DNA of 64,000 nucleotides from Rhizophagus irregularis (Eukaryota; Glomeromycota; Glomeromycetes; Glomerales; Glomeraceae). Made by a program: the position numbers and the translations under genes. This document shows positions 24,335-35,800 of this stretch, in pieces. Where the stretch lies: assembly GCF_026210795.1 (NCBI RefSeq), contig NC_089453.1, positions 2,110,501 to 2,174,500 of the forward strand, in the 5' to 3' direction. How positions within the stretch are numbered: position 1 is the first letter of the stretch; each line of letters begins with the position of its first letter. The notes under the pieces are model-generated. The model was not told where the DNA came from. It did no database searches and worked only from the letters and a program-made list of their open reading frames with translations.

Positions 24335-25837
24335 ATGTTTTCAAATTTTTGGGCAGAGTTATCTAATGATTATGAAAAACTTCTTGAAACTGAAATAGGA
24401 TATGATGTTATTATTTATGCTGGAGAAGAGCTAAATGTTAAAGAAATCCATGCTCATTCAAATATTTTATGCATTAGGTCTAAATATTTTAGTGCGGCAT
24501 TTTCTACTGAATGGGCAGAAAAAAAGGATGGAAAATTTATTTTAAAGAAACCAAATATTTCGCCTTACATATTTAATATTATTCTCAGGTAAAAAAAAAA
24601 TCAATGTATTTATGTTATAAAGTTTTAATAATTTCTAAAAAATATAAAAATTAATGATTATTAAATTATAAATTGAAGGTTTATTTATTGTGGAAACATT
24701 GAATTAAAAAGTTTGCAAGGACCAGATGTATTGAAATTATTGATAGCTGTAGATGAACTTGGTGTTCAACAATTAATTTCTCATATTCAAGAATATTATT
24801 TAATTGAACATCAAACTGAATTTTTATATCAAAATCCAACTGGTATTCTTGAAATTGTTTATCAGCATGAAACATTTACAGATTTATGGAATTTTTGTCT
24901 TAATACAATTTGTGAAGAACCTAAAATTTTATTTGATTCTGATAAATTTATTAATTTAAAAGCACCTTTATTAGAATTATTATTAAAGAGAGATGATTTA
25001 AATATGAATGAAATTGAAGTTTGGGAAGGTTTATTGAAATGGTGTTTTGCTCAACAACATGTGGAGAATAATCCAACTAAATGGAATAAAGATGATATTA
25101 CAAAAATTAAGGGGTTATTAAGTAGATTTATTCCATTAATTGGATTCTATAATATTGAGCCAACAGATTTCTTTTACAAAATTTATATTTACAAAGACAT
25201 CTTACCACAGGAATTAATTTATGATCTTTTAGAATTTCATATAGTTCCTAATATTGAACCTAAATCTAGTATAGAACCATCAAGGAAATCATATTTAAGA
25301 TTTAAACTTGATTCTACTCTAATTCAATCAAAGCATATTCCTCTCTTTGCTTCATGGATTGATAAAAAAGATGCTTCACATTATGATTATAAAGATATTC
25401 CTTACGATTTTAAATTATTATATCATTCAAATCGAGAATGATGTGATGGTGAATCATTTCATAGAAATTGTGATAAAAAAGGAGCTACTATTTGGGTAGC
25501 AAGAATTCAAGGTTCAAAGCAATTAATTGGGGGATATAGTCCACTTGATTGGGAAGAGGATGAGGAAGGTGGATGGAAAACTACTACAGATAGTTTTATT
25601 TATAGTTTTGCAGATGGAAAAATTATTTCTACTGCAAAATTTGGTTATGTTAAAAATCCAAAAAGTGCTATTTATTGTTTTTATGATCAAGGCCCACATA
25701 TGGGTTTTCTTTACTGTAAAAGCAATAATGACTGGAGAAATTATGATTCTAAAGCTAACTGTTATCCTAATGTAGGTATTCCAATTTCTGATTTTACGGT
25801 AGATCATTATGAAGTATTTCAAGTAATTAAAAATTAG
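24335..25837 (+). CDS. BTB-BACK-TLDc protein gene 1, with an in-frame stop
   Basis: Exons are 24335-24588 and 24679-25837 (intron of 90 bp, ctcag|gtaaaa...ttgaag|gttt, split Arg codon). The product has an N-terminal BTB/POZ dimerisation domain (YDVIIYAGEE, IHAHSNILCIRSKYF), a BACK-like middle (LLLKRDDLNMNEIEVWEGLL) and a TLDc domain (KGATIWVARIQG, QLIGGYSPLDW, DHYEVFQVIK). In animals TLDc proteins are linked to oxidative-stress defence and V-ATPase binding; here the role is unknown, and BTB proteins are often Cul3 adaptors. A TGA at 25439-25441 replaces the Gly codon of the paralogues' RDGF motif at the TLDc start; the frame after it is open to the TAG at 25837. Either a truncated BTB-BACK protein of about 339 residues is made or the gene is a young pseudogene. 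It also has one extra Tyr codon near the BACK start. Confidence 0.75.
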
Positions 25838-26072
25838 AACATATATTGTTTATTAGGTATGGTTTGACAATTGGTAGTTATACTGATGAATTATTTATAG
25901 TAAAAAATTAATTTTATAATATTTTAAAATGCGCTAGTTATAATATTTTATTTTTTCTTACATAATGTCAATAAAGATGTGCTAGTCCTGTTGATTGAAT
26001 CAGAATTTGTTTTAAATCATTTTTTGCAATAATAGGAATAAATAACTGAGCTTTATATGGATAGTTAAAATG

Positions 26073-26106
26073 AAATAATTGGAGGATATAACCCACTTGA
26101 TTTAAT
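26073..26106 (+). pseudogene. Short TLDc relic
   Basis: aataattggaggatataacc and the next bases read IIGGYNPLDL, the core TLDc motif of the neighbouring genes. The surrounding sequence has decayed. It is a remnant of another copy downstream of gene 1. Confidence 0.5.
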
Positions 26107-27955
26107 GTTACAAATAGAATAACTGAATACTATCATTACTACTATGCGAACATAATAATCTAAAAATTATTGTGATGAAAAAAAAATTAAAAAATTCAGC
26201 AGATTTAAATTGGATAATTTTTAAAATAGTGTAATTTTAGGAATAATATACCCATTTTGAAGTAACCATCACCGAATACTGTCTAATCCTCGAATGCCTT
26301 ACTACTAATTTATTTCAAAGAATAAATTTATAATAATCGGTAAATAATAAGTACAATAAAAAAGGAATAATTAGTGTTTTATTGGAAAAATCGGAAAGGA
26401 TCTAAGGATTTCTTTATTAAAAAATCAAAAGGGAATGCTGCTTCACTCGGCGTTCTGAAATATTCGTTCCATCCTACTACTATTTCTAATAACTAAATTC
26501 CTTACTAAAGAGCTTCTTCCTAAATCCGTTGGTCTCCCTTTCCTTTTTATATTTTATTATATATACAACTGAACATTCGTTGCCGAATGACCAAATTTAC
26601 TAATTAAATAATATTAGAATTTTTTATAAAATTTTATTATTATGTATTATCAAGAATAAAAAAATTCGTAACAAATGTAATTAGTGACGTCAGTAAGGAT
26701 GAAGAGCCAGCCGTCCATAGCTAATTTGAACATTCTCCTGATAAATTGATTTTAAAATTATCAATAGAATGGAACGAATCATTTGTGAACACTTGCCTAA
26801 AATATGAGAGTTATTTAACTTTAACAAATATTCCAAATATTCTTACAATTGTAATTATATGTACGTTCAAATATTCATTACCCATTTAACCATACATATG
26901 TTATTTTTGGTTACTTTCTTAATATATAATATACTTACAGCCAAAATGCAATTCCTAAAATATTTTTGTTCAAATGACACTTGCCTACGTTATTTAAAGA
27001 ATTTATAGAATATGGAATATAAATTATATAGATTATAGACGTAATTAGGTCATAGTCGACAGACTACAGCAAATTGCGTAGTGGAAGTGTAAAATGTAAA
27101 GGCGTGTTGTATACCGATCAAGGTTTCGAACTTCGGCAAGGGTTTTTGGTTTCGGAAGCAAGATTTTATAAACAAAACTGGCCGAAATCCGAAACTTGGC
27201 CGATTTCAGCTACAAGTATAAATAGAATAGTGTGTGAACTTTTCAAATACTTTTTTTGAACTTCCATGAATTCATTATTTGTTGATCATTACGGAATTAC
27301 CTGGTTCATATATTTTTGAAAGAATGGGTAAAATGCATTCTGCAGATCGGCGAATATGAAAAATGCATTTACTTGTTAGCCAAATATGGCAAACAATCTA
27401 ACTCCAAGGTTAAAATCTTGTCCTATAGAGATCTATCCTTTTAATAATAAAGATACAAGCAAATTTTTTTTTAGAATTAATATGAAATAATAACTTTAGG
27501 AAATTTAATAATAAGAAAAAACCCCTTAATCAAAAAACTCCTTAACCAAAGCTAAATATAATGCTTTCTAAAATCGCAAGTTTCTTGAAAACGGGGACAA
27601 TATTTGCTTTATACATATTCATATGTATTTGCCGATCGAATTAACGCTAATTACCGTTTATAAGGTCGCAGATTAATATAAATTTAATTACGTCAATAAG
27701 CAGTATGATTACATAATGAATTTTTTACTCTGATATTCAATTTGAGCTCAACTATATTCGTACATGTTGTGTAAACAAGATAAATAAGAATAAATAAAAA
27801 TGAAAGATTAGATTTCCCTTTTCGCGCTTATTTATGTAAAAGACATGATAAATTTGAAACATCCGATGTTACATGATGTAATACCTTTGTCTATAGATTT
27901 TTGTATATAAACTCAGAAATCTGGTATTGACTCTTAAAAAAATACTAAGTACAAT
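26107..27955. other. Intergenic region
   Basis: No gene was recognised. At 27120-27210 there is a weak inverted arrangement of ttcgg/ccgaa motifs. A TATA-like tatataaac at 27904-27912 lies about 50 bp before the next start codon. Confidence 0.4.
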
Positions 27956-28735
27956 ATGAATAATATGGATAACAATTTATGTTATGACAGACAATTATTT
28001 ACCATGTATTATTCTCAACCTGTTTCAACTCACTCTTTCGATATAACAACTAACGAATCACTTGATTTTGCTTCTCATAATGTAACAAATCCTGTTGTTA
28101 TGCAATATCAAGAAACATTGCCAGTTATAAGTTATTTAAAATTTTATCATTTTTATGTTAATTCCTTTTATCTCATAACTTGTAAAATTATTTTACAAAA
28201 TGATTCTTCTTTTGACAATTATGACCGGTATAGTCACGAGTTCTTTTATCAACATCCAAACGATCCTTCTACAAAATATCATGTTACTTGCAAATTACTT
28301 CCAAACTCTTTAATTGAAAATGTTTTGAATAATGAAATTTGTGAAATGAATTTTGATATCGAATTATTATCATTAAATCAAAAGTTCGATCTTGAACAAA
28401 GCCTGAAACAAAAACTTTTCAATCGAATGCACTGTAATAGAAATACAAATTCGTTTTGTAATGACGTTGTGAATCATGAAAAGATAACACAAACCGTTTC
28501 AATGGAAGACATTCAAAATTATAATGATAGTTATTTTCCAAGCAATGATCATACTCACCAAGATACAAATGGGTTGAAAGATAATGTCATTCGTACACAA
28601 CAAGACGATTTCAATACTTTTGTACTTCAGCAAAATAATTTCGAATACCACTCATTAATTATTTATATAAATTCGCATTATTTATTATTCGCCTTTAGGA
28701 TAAATAGAGTACAATATATATATTTACTTTACTAA
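27956..28735 (+). CDS. Unrecognised protein, Asn-rich
   Basis: The ORF of 259 codons starts about 50 bp after a TATA-like box, which supports a real gene. No domain is recognised. The most conserved-looking part is FYQHPNDPSTKYHVTCKLLP followed by a Leu-rich helix-like stretch (residues about 94-150). The N-terminus and the region after about 150 are polar and Asn/Gln-rich, as in regulatory proteins. The last 30 residues (hydrophobic, ending YIYLLY) look like a translated intron: a 77-bp intron 28622-28698 (gtactt...gcctttag) would instead end the protein at FNTFDK. The stretch around residues 60-85 (YLKFYHFYVNSF) also looks intron-like, but no acceptor fits. Confidence 0.5.
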   Translation: MNNMDNNLCYDRQLFTMYYSQPVSTHSFDITTNESLDFASHNVTNPVVMQYQETLPVISYLKFYHFYVNSFYLITCKIILQNDSSFDNYDRYSHEFFYQHPNDPSTKYHVTCKLLPNSLIENVLNNEICEMNFDIELLSLNQKFDLEQSLKQKLFNRMHCNRNTNSFCNDVVNHEKITQTVSMEDIQNYNDSYFPSNDHTHQDTNGLKDNVIRTQQDDFNTFVLQQNNFEYHSLIIYINSHYLLFAFRINRVQYIYLLY

Positions 28736-29137
28736 TCATCGGTAAATTATGACAAGAAAAATTAGCTTACAATTCTTTTAATCAATTTTAACATCAGTTG
28801 TTATTATTTCCTTAATTCATTTTTTTTCGTTTTCGTCATTTACATGAGGAATCATAAACTTAATTTTATCGTAATATATTAGCTTTAGTAAATATTTCTC
28901 GAGTGTTGTTATGTAATTTATTATGAATTTCTAAGATTTTAACTCAAAAAATTAATTAAGCTTTAAGATATTTATTACAAATAAAAGTTAAATCTATTAG
29001 ATTTCGGCAGATCCTTATTTACTTTTTTTTTATTGAACTTTGTATTAAATTAATTCATGCATAATTTAAACTAGAAGAGAAAAAAGAAATCATCAAGGTT
29101 AAATTAAAATAAATAAAATTATAACGAAATGTAATTT
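28736..29137. other. Intergenic space between convergent genes
   Basis: AT-rich, with no gene. It would contain the 3' ends of the genes on both sides. Confidence 0.4.
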
Positions 29138-29472
29138 TTACTTACGACGTGGGTCGAATCGACTGATCCAACTGAATCATGAATAACAATTAGTAAATAT
29201 TCTTAAAAAACAATATATATATATATAGTACATACTGTATATTTATGACTTACTGTCGACGTATTTGCTTTGAAGTATATTGCGGGATAGCTTCACGAAC
29301 CTTTACATAAGGTTTAGGTAGATGCCCACATTTCTTCATTAACTCCATAATAATATTATCAATCTGTAAAAAAAATTTTTGTTTTTTTTTTAAAAAAAAA
29401 AGAAATTAATATTTTCCTTTAATTACTTCAACATACCTCTTTAGTGAAAAGCGGTCCTTTTCTTCCTCCCAT
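29138..29472 (-). CDS. Short Myb-like (SANT) DNA-binding protein, three exons
   Basis: Minus-strand exons 29472-29437, 29363-29254 and 29171-29138 join through two introns (GAG|gtatgt...tttacag|ATT and CGACA|gtaagt...attcag|TTGG) to 59 residues. The product starts MGGRKGPLFTKEIDNIIMEL, runs through YVKVREAIPQYTSKQIRRHW and ends ISRFDPRRK. This matches one Myb/SANT repeat: F-T-K-E-x-D, a central helix, then K-Q-I-R-x-x-W as the recognition helix and LDP-like end. Such repeats bind DNA in the nucleus. A further gtaagt overlaps the stop, so a fourth exon is possible, but the nearest acceptor (ctcttctag) also leads to a stop after two codons. Every exon is too short to stand out on its own. Confidence 0.65.
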
Positions 29473-31299
29473 TTTAGCTTTTTTTCACCAAAGTGCCGCG
29501 CAGCATTGCTGCGGTTACTGCTCGGCGTGAAGCAATGTTGCTTTTTTAAGACTGTCCTCGTGAGGTGCGTCATCGGCCTTTGATTGTACAATGAAATTGT
29601 TTTAAATTTCTTTGATATTGATTATGATAAATGACGAAAAACAAAGAAAAAAGAATTAAAGAATTCTTTTATGTAATTTAAAGAATGCTTCTCACAATTA
29701 CGTATTCCAATGAAATTTCCAAAAATTATTGTTTTACTAGAATTCTATTTTCCAAAGAAAATTTTATTCGTAAATTTGCATTATTAATTCATTCAGTTTA
29801 TTTCCAAATAGAAAAAGTACGACACAATAGTCATAGTAAAAATAATCAAAAATATAAAAATAGTTTAGACTCACTTTGAGATCCGTTACAATTTGATTTT
29901 GTGGATGAATAATATTTATTAACTATTAAAATAAATTCTTACGATGTATAATTATCTTAAAAATACTTGTAATTTTTAATAAAAAAAGGGTATTGCTAAT
30001 TTTCACTGGGTAAAATTTACCACCCCCATAAAAAAAAAACTAAATAGTAAACATTGATAAATATATTAAATAAATTTAATTGAATACTAACTGTAAAAAA
30101 AATTTGGAAATTGGTTAATAAAATTTTTTTAAATTCACAAAAAACAAAAATTTCATTTTTTCCTAAAAATTTTCTAAATAATTGACATTTTAACTTAAAA
30201 ATCTTCTTTTTGACATTTATTTTTATTTAAGTTAAAAAAAAAAGTATAAACCTGGCGAATTTCCCCTGGTTAAGTTTAGTAATTTTAAAAGAAACAATAT
30301 AAAGAAACATATGTTTAAATATTTCTCATTTTATAATATTTATTGTCATTTTTTTTTATTAAAATAAACGAACAAATTATTTGTAATTTTAGAAACTAAA
30401 TAATAAAATTTTCTTATAATTGCATAATTTAATAATTGTAACAAAAAATAATTTTTATATGTATTAAATAGAAAAGTCTTTATTCAAGCCTTTATACTAC
30501 CAAGGTTACAAAAAATTTTTCAACAAATTTTGCATTTAATATACAGGAGTATAAAAAACGCGGTTTTTATTTCCACAACAAAATAAAATAAAGAAATAGA
30601 ATAGAATAAATAATAATAAAAGTATCGTATACATTTCAAGGTAAAATCATAAAATATTTTATAAAGAATATACTTTGGCATATTTAAATGAATAGTGAGT
30701 GATAAAGGTGAAATTTCACCTTTTTTTGTATTATTACATGTCGGGTTTACAAACCTAATCACATTAATAAATAGTAACTGAACCTGATTGTGAGCAAAAA
30801 AATATGGAACAAAAATATAAGCATAAATAGTTTGACTAGTCTTTTAAACTTGAGTGCACGTGATTTTCGTCTACGTTATGTTTAAGTAATATTGCTAGGG
30901 TCGTAAGCAGCTTTGGATCCACTATAGTTTTGACAGAAGCTAACTCAGAGAGTCGAAAAGTCTAGTTTTACTTGAATTGACTTAGGTTCAAGTCCCCACT
31001 CCCCATTTGATTATGTTGATTTAACATTCTTAATCTTTAAATGTTAAAATTCTATCAGAATAAAAAAGTAAAAGATTTTACATAATCGGCTAAACTATCA
31101 GATAGTCTGTTATAAATTTGATTATGTGATCATGACTTTAATGTGTGGCAGGTATGCGTATATTTTGGCCAACAAAAGTATAAATAAATAGCTTCATTTT
31201 TATTGCAATAATGATTCTTCTTAAAAATTATATCAAAAGTTATAATAACTATTATCCCCTGATCGGCACCATTTACACGATTATGCAATTGTAGTTATA
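29473..31299. other. Intergenic region
   Basis: AT-rich and without a supported gene; short open frames here show no domain. A tRNA-like piece (30925-31010) is listed separately. Confidence 0.4.
30925..31010 (+). other. tRNA-like relic with B box
   Basis: ggttcaagtcc at about 30988-30998 fits the Pol III B box / T-loop consensus, and taactcagagagtcg about 45 bp upstream is A-box-like. The acceptor and T stems do not pair properly, so this is not a functional tRNA. It could be a decayed tRNA or a SINE head. Confidence 0.25.
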
Positions 31300-31505
31300 C
31301 CTACTGGGTAGCAAAATTTATATGTATTTATTTATCCGTTTCTAGGAAATTTTGCGGTAAAAATTAACTATTGATTATACTATAATGGACTGATTTGAAA
31401 ATTTGAGTAATTTGGAAAGATTTGCATTTTCCAAATGAGAAAATCTTTCTTTTAATTTATTTGTAATCTCAATATTATTTTTCAAGTGTAATAGTAATAG
31501 TTCCG
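31300..31505. repeat. Dispersed fragment of the giant-element arm
   Basis: About 200 bp starting ctactgggtagcaaaattta match 7739-7932 of the right arm (and the complement in the left arm) with several substitutions. The arm sequence is therefore a dispersed repeat family, not unique DNA. Confidence 0.75.
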
Positions 31506-31660
31506 AAGCTTTTAAAATTCAATTATTTTTTTAAAATCTTTTAAAATAAAAAAAAAACCAAGCAAAAGAAAAATAAGATTCAACAATTAAATATACTATA
31601 TTATACTCACGATATACTATAAAACACTTACTATTGTGTAAATGGCAGGGGATAAATCAA

Positions 31661-31781
31661 TTATCTCCTGGCTAATTGGAATAGTAAAATTTTACTTAGA
31701 ATCGGAACATGATCAGCCTTCGGCCGATCATTTATCCAATCCTAGTAAAATTTTACTTATTCCTAATTAGCCAGGAGATAA
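31661..31781. mobile_element. Hairpin MITE, 121 bp
   Basis: ttatctcctggctaattgga at the left pairs with its near-complement at the right; the inner arms agtaaaattttact are themselves palindromic. The centre gatcagccttcggccgatc forms a second hairpin. No transposase and no clear target duplication beyond TA/TAA were seen. Confidence 0.7.
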
Positions 31782-32845
31782 GTAATACTTATAAAGTTCA
31801 ATAAAAATTATTCATACACTCATTATAGCATATATTTTCAACATATTATTATTCACGATATACACGATATATATAAGAGAATACCATTCCTGAATCTATC
31901 ACTTTATCTTAATAAGAAATTTACGTCAGATTTTAGTACTTAAAATTATAATGACATATGGTAATATAGTTTTTTTATTTGGAATTTTTGTAAATAACTC
32001 TTAATTTTTTAATTTCAGTTGTAAGAACATGCAATTTTGAGGATACCTTCTTTTTAAAAACGAAATTGACGTTCCTTGTTGGTAATTAAGTTTTTCATTT
32101 ATTTACTTTTTATCTTTTTTTTTGATTATTTCATTTTGCTCATTTCTTCACTTTTCTTTTTTCGTTTTTAACACCTATTCTTATTCAAGTCCTCTTTTGA
32201 CTCTTTCAACAAAAGAAACAGTGAACAAATCCAAGTTCACAAAGCAAAAAAACAATCTTGTATTTTTAACCGAATATTTGTCAAATAAAAATTGGGATAT
32301 CCGGATATCTGAAATAAGTTTTTTATACAAATATCATATCCAGTACTGGATGTATTAATAAATATTTTTTTTTGAACTATAATTTTCTATTTTAAAAAGT
32401 AAATACTTTATAGCAAAATGTTAATGATAAATACAAAATAATAAATTGTTTAATAAAAACGGAAATAAACAATAGATAGCTTATTCAACAAATTACAAAA
32501 CTTTTACAATTATACTGCTACCTCATTCAGCACTCTAAAGTATCTAGTATCTAAGTTTATGTCTATATCAAACTACTCTGAAAGCTTTCTCTACTTGATC
32601 CTGTGGAATTTATTTCTGATTTGTCCTTAATTGACCATGCATCAAATAGTAGTTAATTTTCAACATTTTCACTAGATAATTATGAGATAATGAATTAAAG
32701 GTTTTAAGAAAAATTAGAAAGTTTTAAAATATAAACTAGAATCTATATTTGGATGAATTTGTAATTTATGAGTAGAGATTTATTATATCATAAGATTATC
32801 ATATTTTTCTGATTCTTCTTTAGAAAGTGAAGTTTGATATATAAT
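31782..32845. other. Intergenic region
   Basis: No gene was supported. It includes the 3' flank of the Sel1-kinase gene. Confidence 0.4.
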
Positions 32846-35800
32846 TTAAAATGAGCGACTTGTATTAGATAATTGTGGACGAGATTGTTCAATGTAAGTA
32901 TTTGTTTGTTCTTGTGATAATAATGACTTATTAGCCTCTACAAATTCTTCTATATCGCTCCTAAATTGTAATATATCATCATCCATATATGCAAAGTGTT
33001 CATCATTTTCCTCATTTAATTCATAATATTTGCTAACACTTCTAAACCATTGAGTTATAATATGTTCAAGACTTACTATAGTTGGTCTATTTTCTGGCTT
33101 TCCATCCCAACATTTTTTCATTAAATCTATATAACATTTTGGAGTACCTTTTATAATTTCAGGACGTTCCCCATTACAGATATCTAAAATAAGTTGACAA
33201 TTATCATATACTTTGTTACTAAACGGAGGAACACCTGATGTAAATTCCCACATTATCATTGAGAAACTATAGATATCTCTTGCTGAAGTATAGGGATCGT
33301 TTTTTAATATTTCAGGTGCCATATAAGGTAAAACTCCATAGTTTGTTTCATTTTCAGCCTGTAGTGAGTCATTTATAGGCTTACATAATCCTAAATCAAT
33401 AATATATGCTTCATAATTATCTGACATTAAAATATTACCATCATGAAGATCACAATGTATGAACAAGATTTGATACATGCATCGTTTTAAGCCCCAAAAT
33501 AATATTTTTTAATAATTATAATTTGTATTGCCATTCAAGTTTGACCATGTCAGATAAACATTTTCTTAAGTCTCCTTTTTTTGCATAACTCATTACTAGT
33601 ATGTAATTTGAATTTTTTGGATCTTGAGTAATCCCAAAGAATTGAATGAATTTTGAAAATGATTTTTTCTGACAATTATAATGATACTTCCACTATATTA
33701 TAAATAATCAAAATTATTAGTTTAATATTAAAAAAAATAAATAAATAAATAAAATAAAACAAACCATACCTCATTTATAAATTCATCAAATTTTGATGAG
33801 TCATTGAGGCTTTTAAGAATGACTTCATGATTTGATTGCCTACTCCATTGTTGCTTATCAAAATTCCAACTATTAATAGGTCCATCTAACCAAATAGCTT
33901 CATAAATAATACCAAATCCACCTTTACTAATATAATTAATATCTCTCAATCTATTATAAGGTATCCACTCCAAAACATCATAACTGTTTTTAGCATTTAG
34001 TTGTGCTTCTCGAATAAATTTATCAACAAATTCATTTTTACTTGTCCATTTTGAAAGATCTTGCTGAAATTTCTTAGTATTACATTGCTGACACCAGTAG
34101 TAATCAATAAATGGTTGTTTACATTCTTCACAAAATTTATCAATACTATGATTATTAATATTTTCTGTCACTTTTTTATACCAATAAAAGGCTTTTTCTA
34201 CATTCATTTCTGTTCCTTTACCATCATAATGAAGTTTAGCTAAATTATTCATTGCAGCTATATCACCATTTTCTGCTGCTTTTTGATACCAATTAAAGGT
34301 TTTTTCTAGATTCTTTTCTGTTCCTTCTCCATTTTCATAGCATTTGGCTAAATTATTCATTGCAGCTATATCACCATTTTCTGCTGCTTTTTGAAACCAA
34401 TAAAAGGCTTTTTCTAGATTCTTTCCCATTTCTTTACCATTGTAATAGTAATATGTTGCTAATCTGTAAAATGCTAGTTTGTAACCATTGTCTGCTGCTT
34501 TTTGATACAAATTAGAGGCTTTTTCCATATTCTTTTCTGTTCCTTCGCCATCTAAATAATGACTAGCTAAACAGCTTATTGCATTATAATCACCACATTC
34601 TACTGCTTTTTGATGCCAATAAAAGGCTTTTTCTAAATTTTTTTCTGTTCCTTTACCATATCTGAAACATGTAGCTAAATTGTGAAAAGCATTTGTATCA
34701 CCATTCTCTGCTGCTTTTTGATGCCAATAAAAGACTTTTTCTAAATTCTTTTCTATTCCTTTACCATTGTAATAATGGTCAGCTAAACAGCTCATTGCAT
34801 TTTTATCACCATTTTCTGCTGCTTTTTCATGCCAATAAAAGGCATCTTTTAGATCCTTTTCTGTTCCTTTACCATATCTGTAACGTGTAGCTAAAGTGTG
34901 TGAAGCAATCTCATTACAATTTATTGCTGCTTCTTTATACCAATAAAAGGCATCTTTTAGATTCTTTTCTGTCCCTATACCATTTTCATAGCATTTAGCT
35001 AAATTATTCATTGCATCTTTATTACCATTTTCTGCTGCTTTTTGATACCAATTAAAGGCTTCTTCTAGATTTTTTTCTATTCCTTCTCCATTGTAATAAT
35101 GTGCAGCTAAACAGATCATTGCATCTTTATCACCATTTTCTACTGCTTTTTGGTGCCAATAAAAGGTTTTTTCTAAATTCCTTTCTGTTCCTTCTCCATT
35201 TTCATAGCATGTAGCTAAACTGTGAAAAGCATTTTTCTCACCATTTTCTGCTGCTTTTTGATACCAACAAAAGGCTTTTTCTAAATTCTTTTCTATTCCT
35301 TCACCATTGTAATAATGGTTAGCTAAACAGTTTATTGCAGTTTTATCACCATTTTCTGCTGCTTTTTGATGCCAATTAAAAGCTTTTTCTAGATTCTTTT
35401 CTGTTCCTTCTCCATATCTGTAACATGTAGCTAAACTGTGAAAAGCATTTTTATCACCATTTTCTGCTGATTTTTGATACCAATAAAAGGCTTGTTCTAA
35501 ATTCTTTTCCGTTCCTTCACCATTGATATAATGGTTAGCTAAACTGTTTATTGCAGTTTTATCACCATTTTCTGCTGCTTTCTGATGCCAATTAAAAGCT
35601 TTTTCTAGATTCTTTTCTGTTCCTTCATTATTGTAATAATGGTTAGCTAAACACTTTATTGCAGTTTTATCACCATTTTCTACTGCTTTTTGATGCCATT
35701 TAAAAGCTTTTTCTAAGTTCTTTTTTGTTCCTTTTCCATTTTCATAGCAATGAGCTAAATAGTGCATTACGTCTGTATCACCATTTTCTGCTGCTTTTTG

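Noticed and set aside
29406-29591. 61-codon minus-strand ORF
   Set aside because: It overlaps exon 1 and the first intron of the Myb-like gene in another frame; the spliced model explains the region better.
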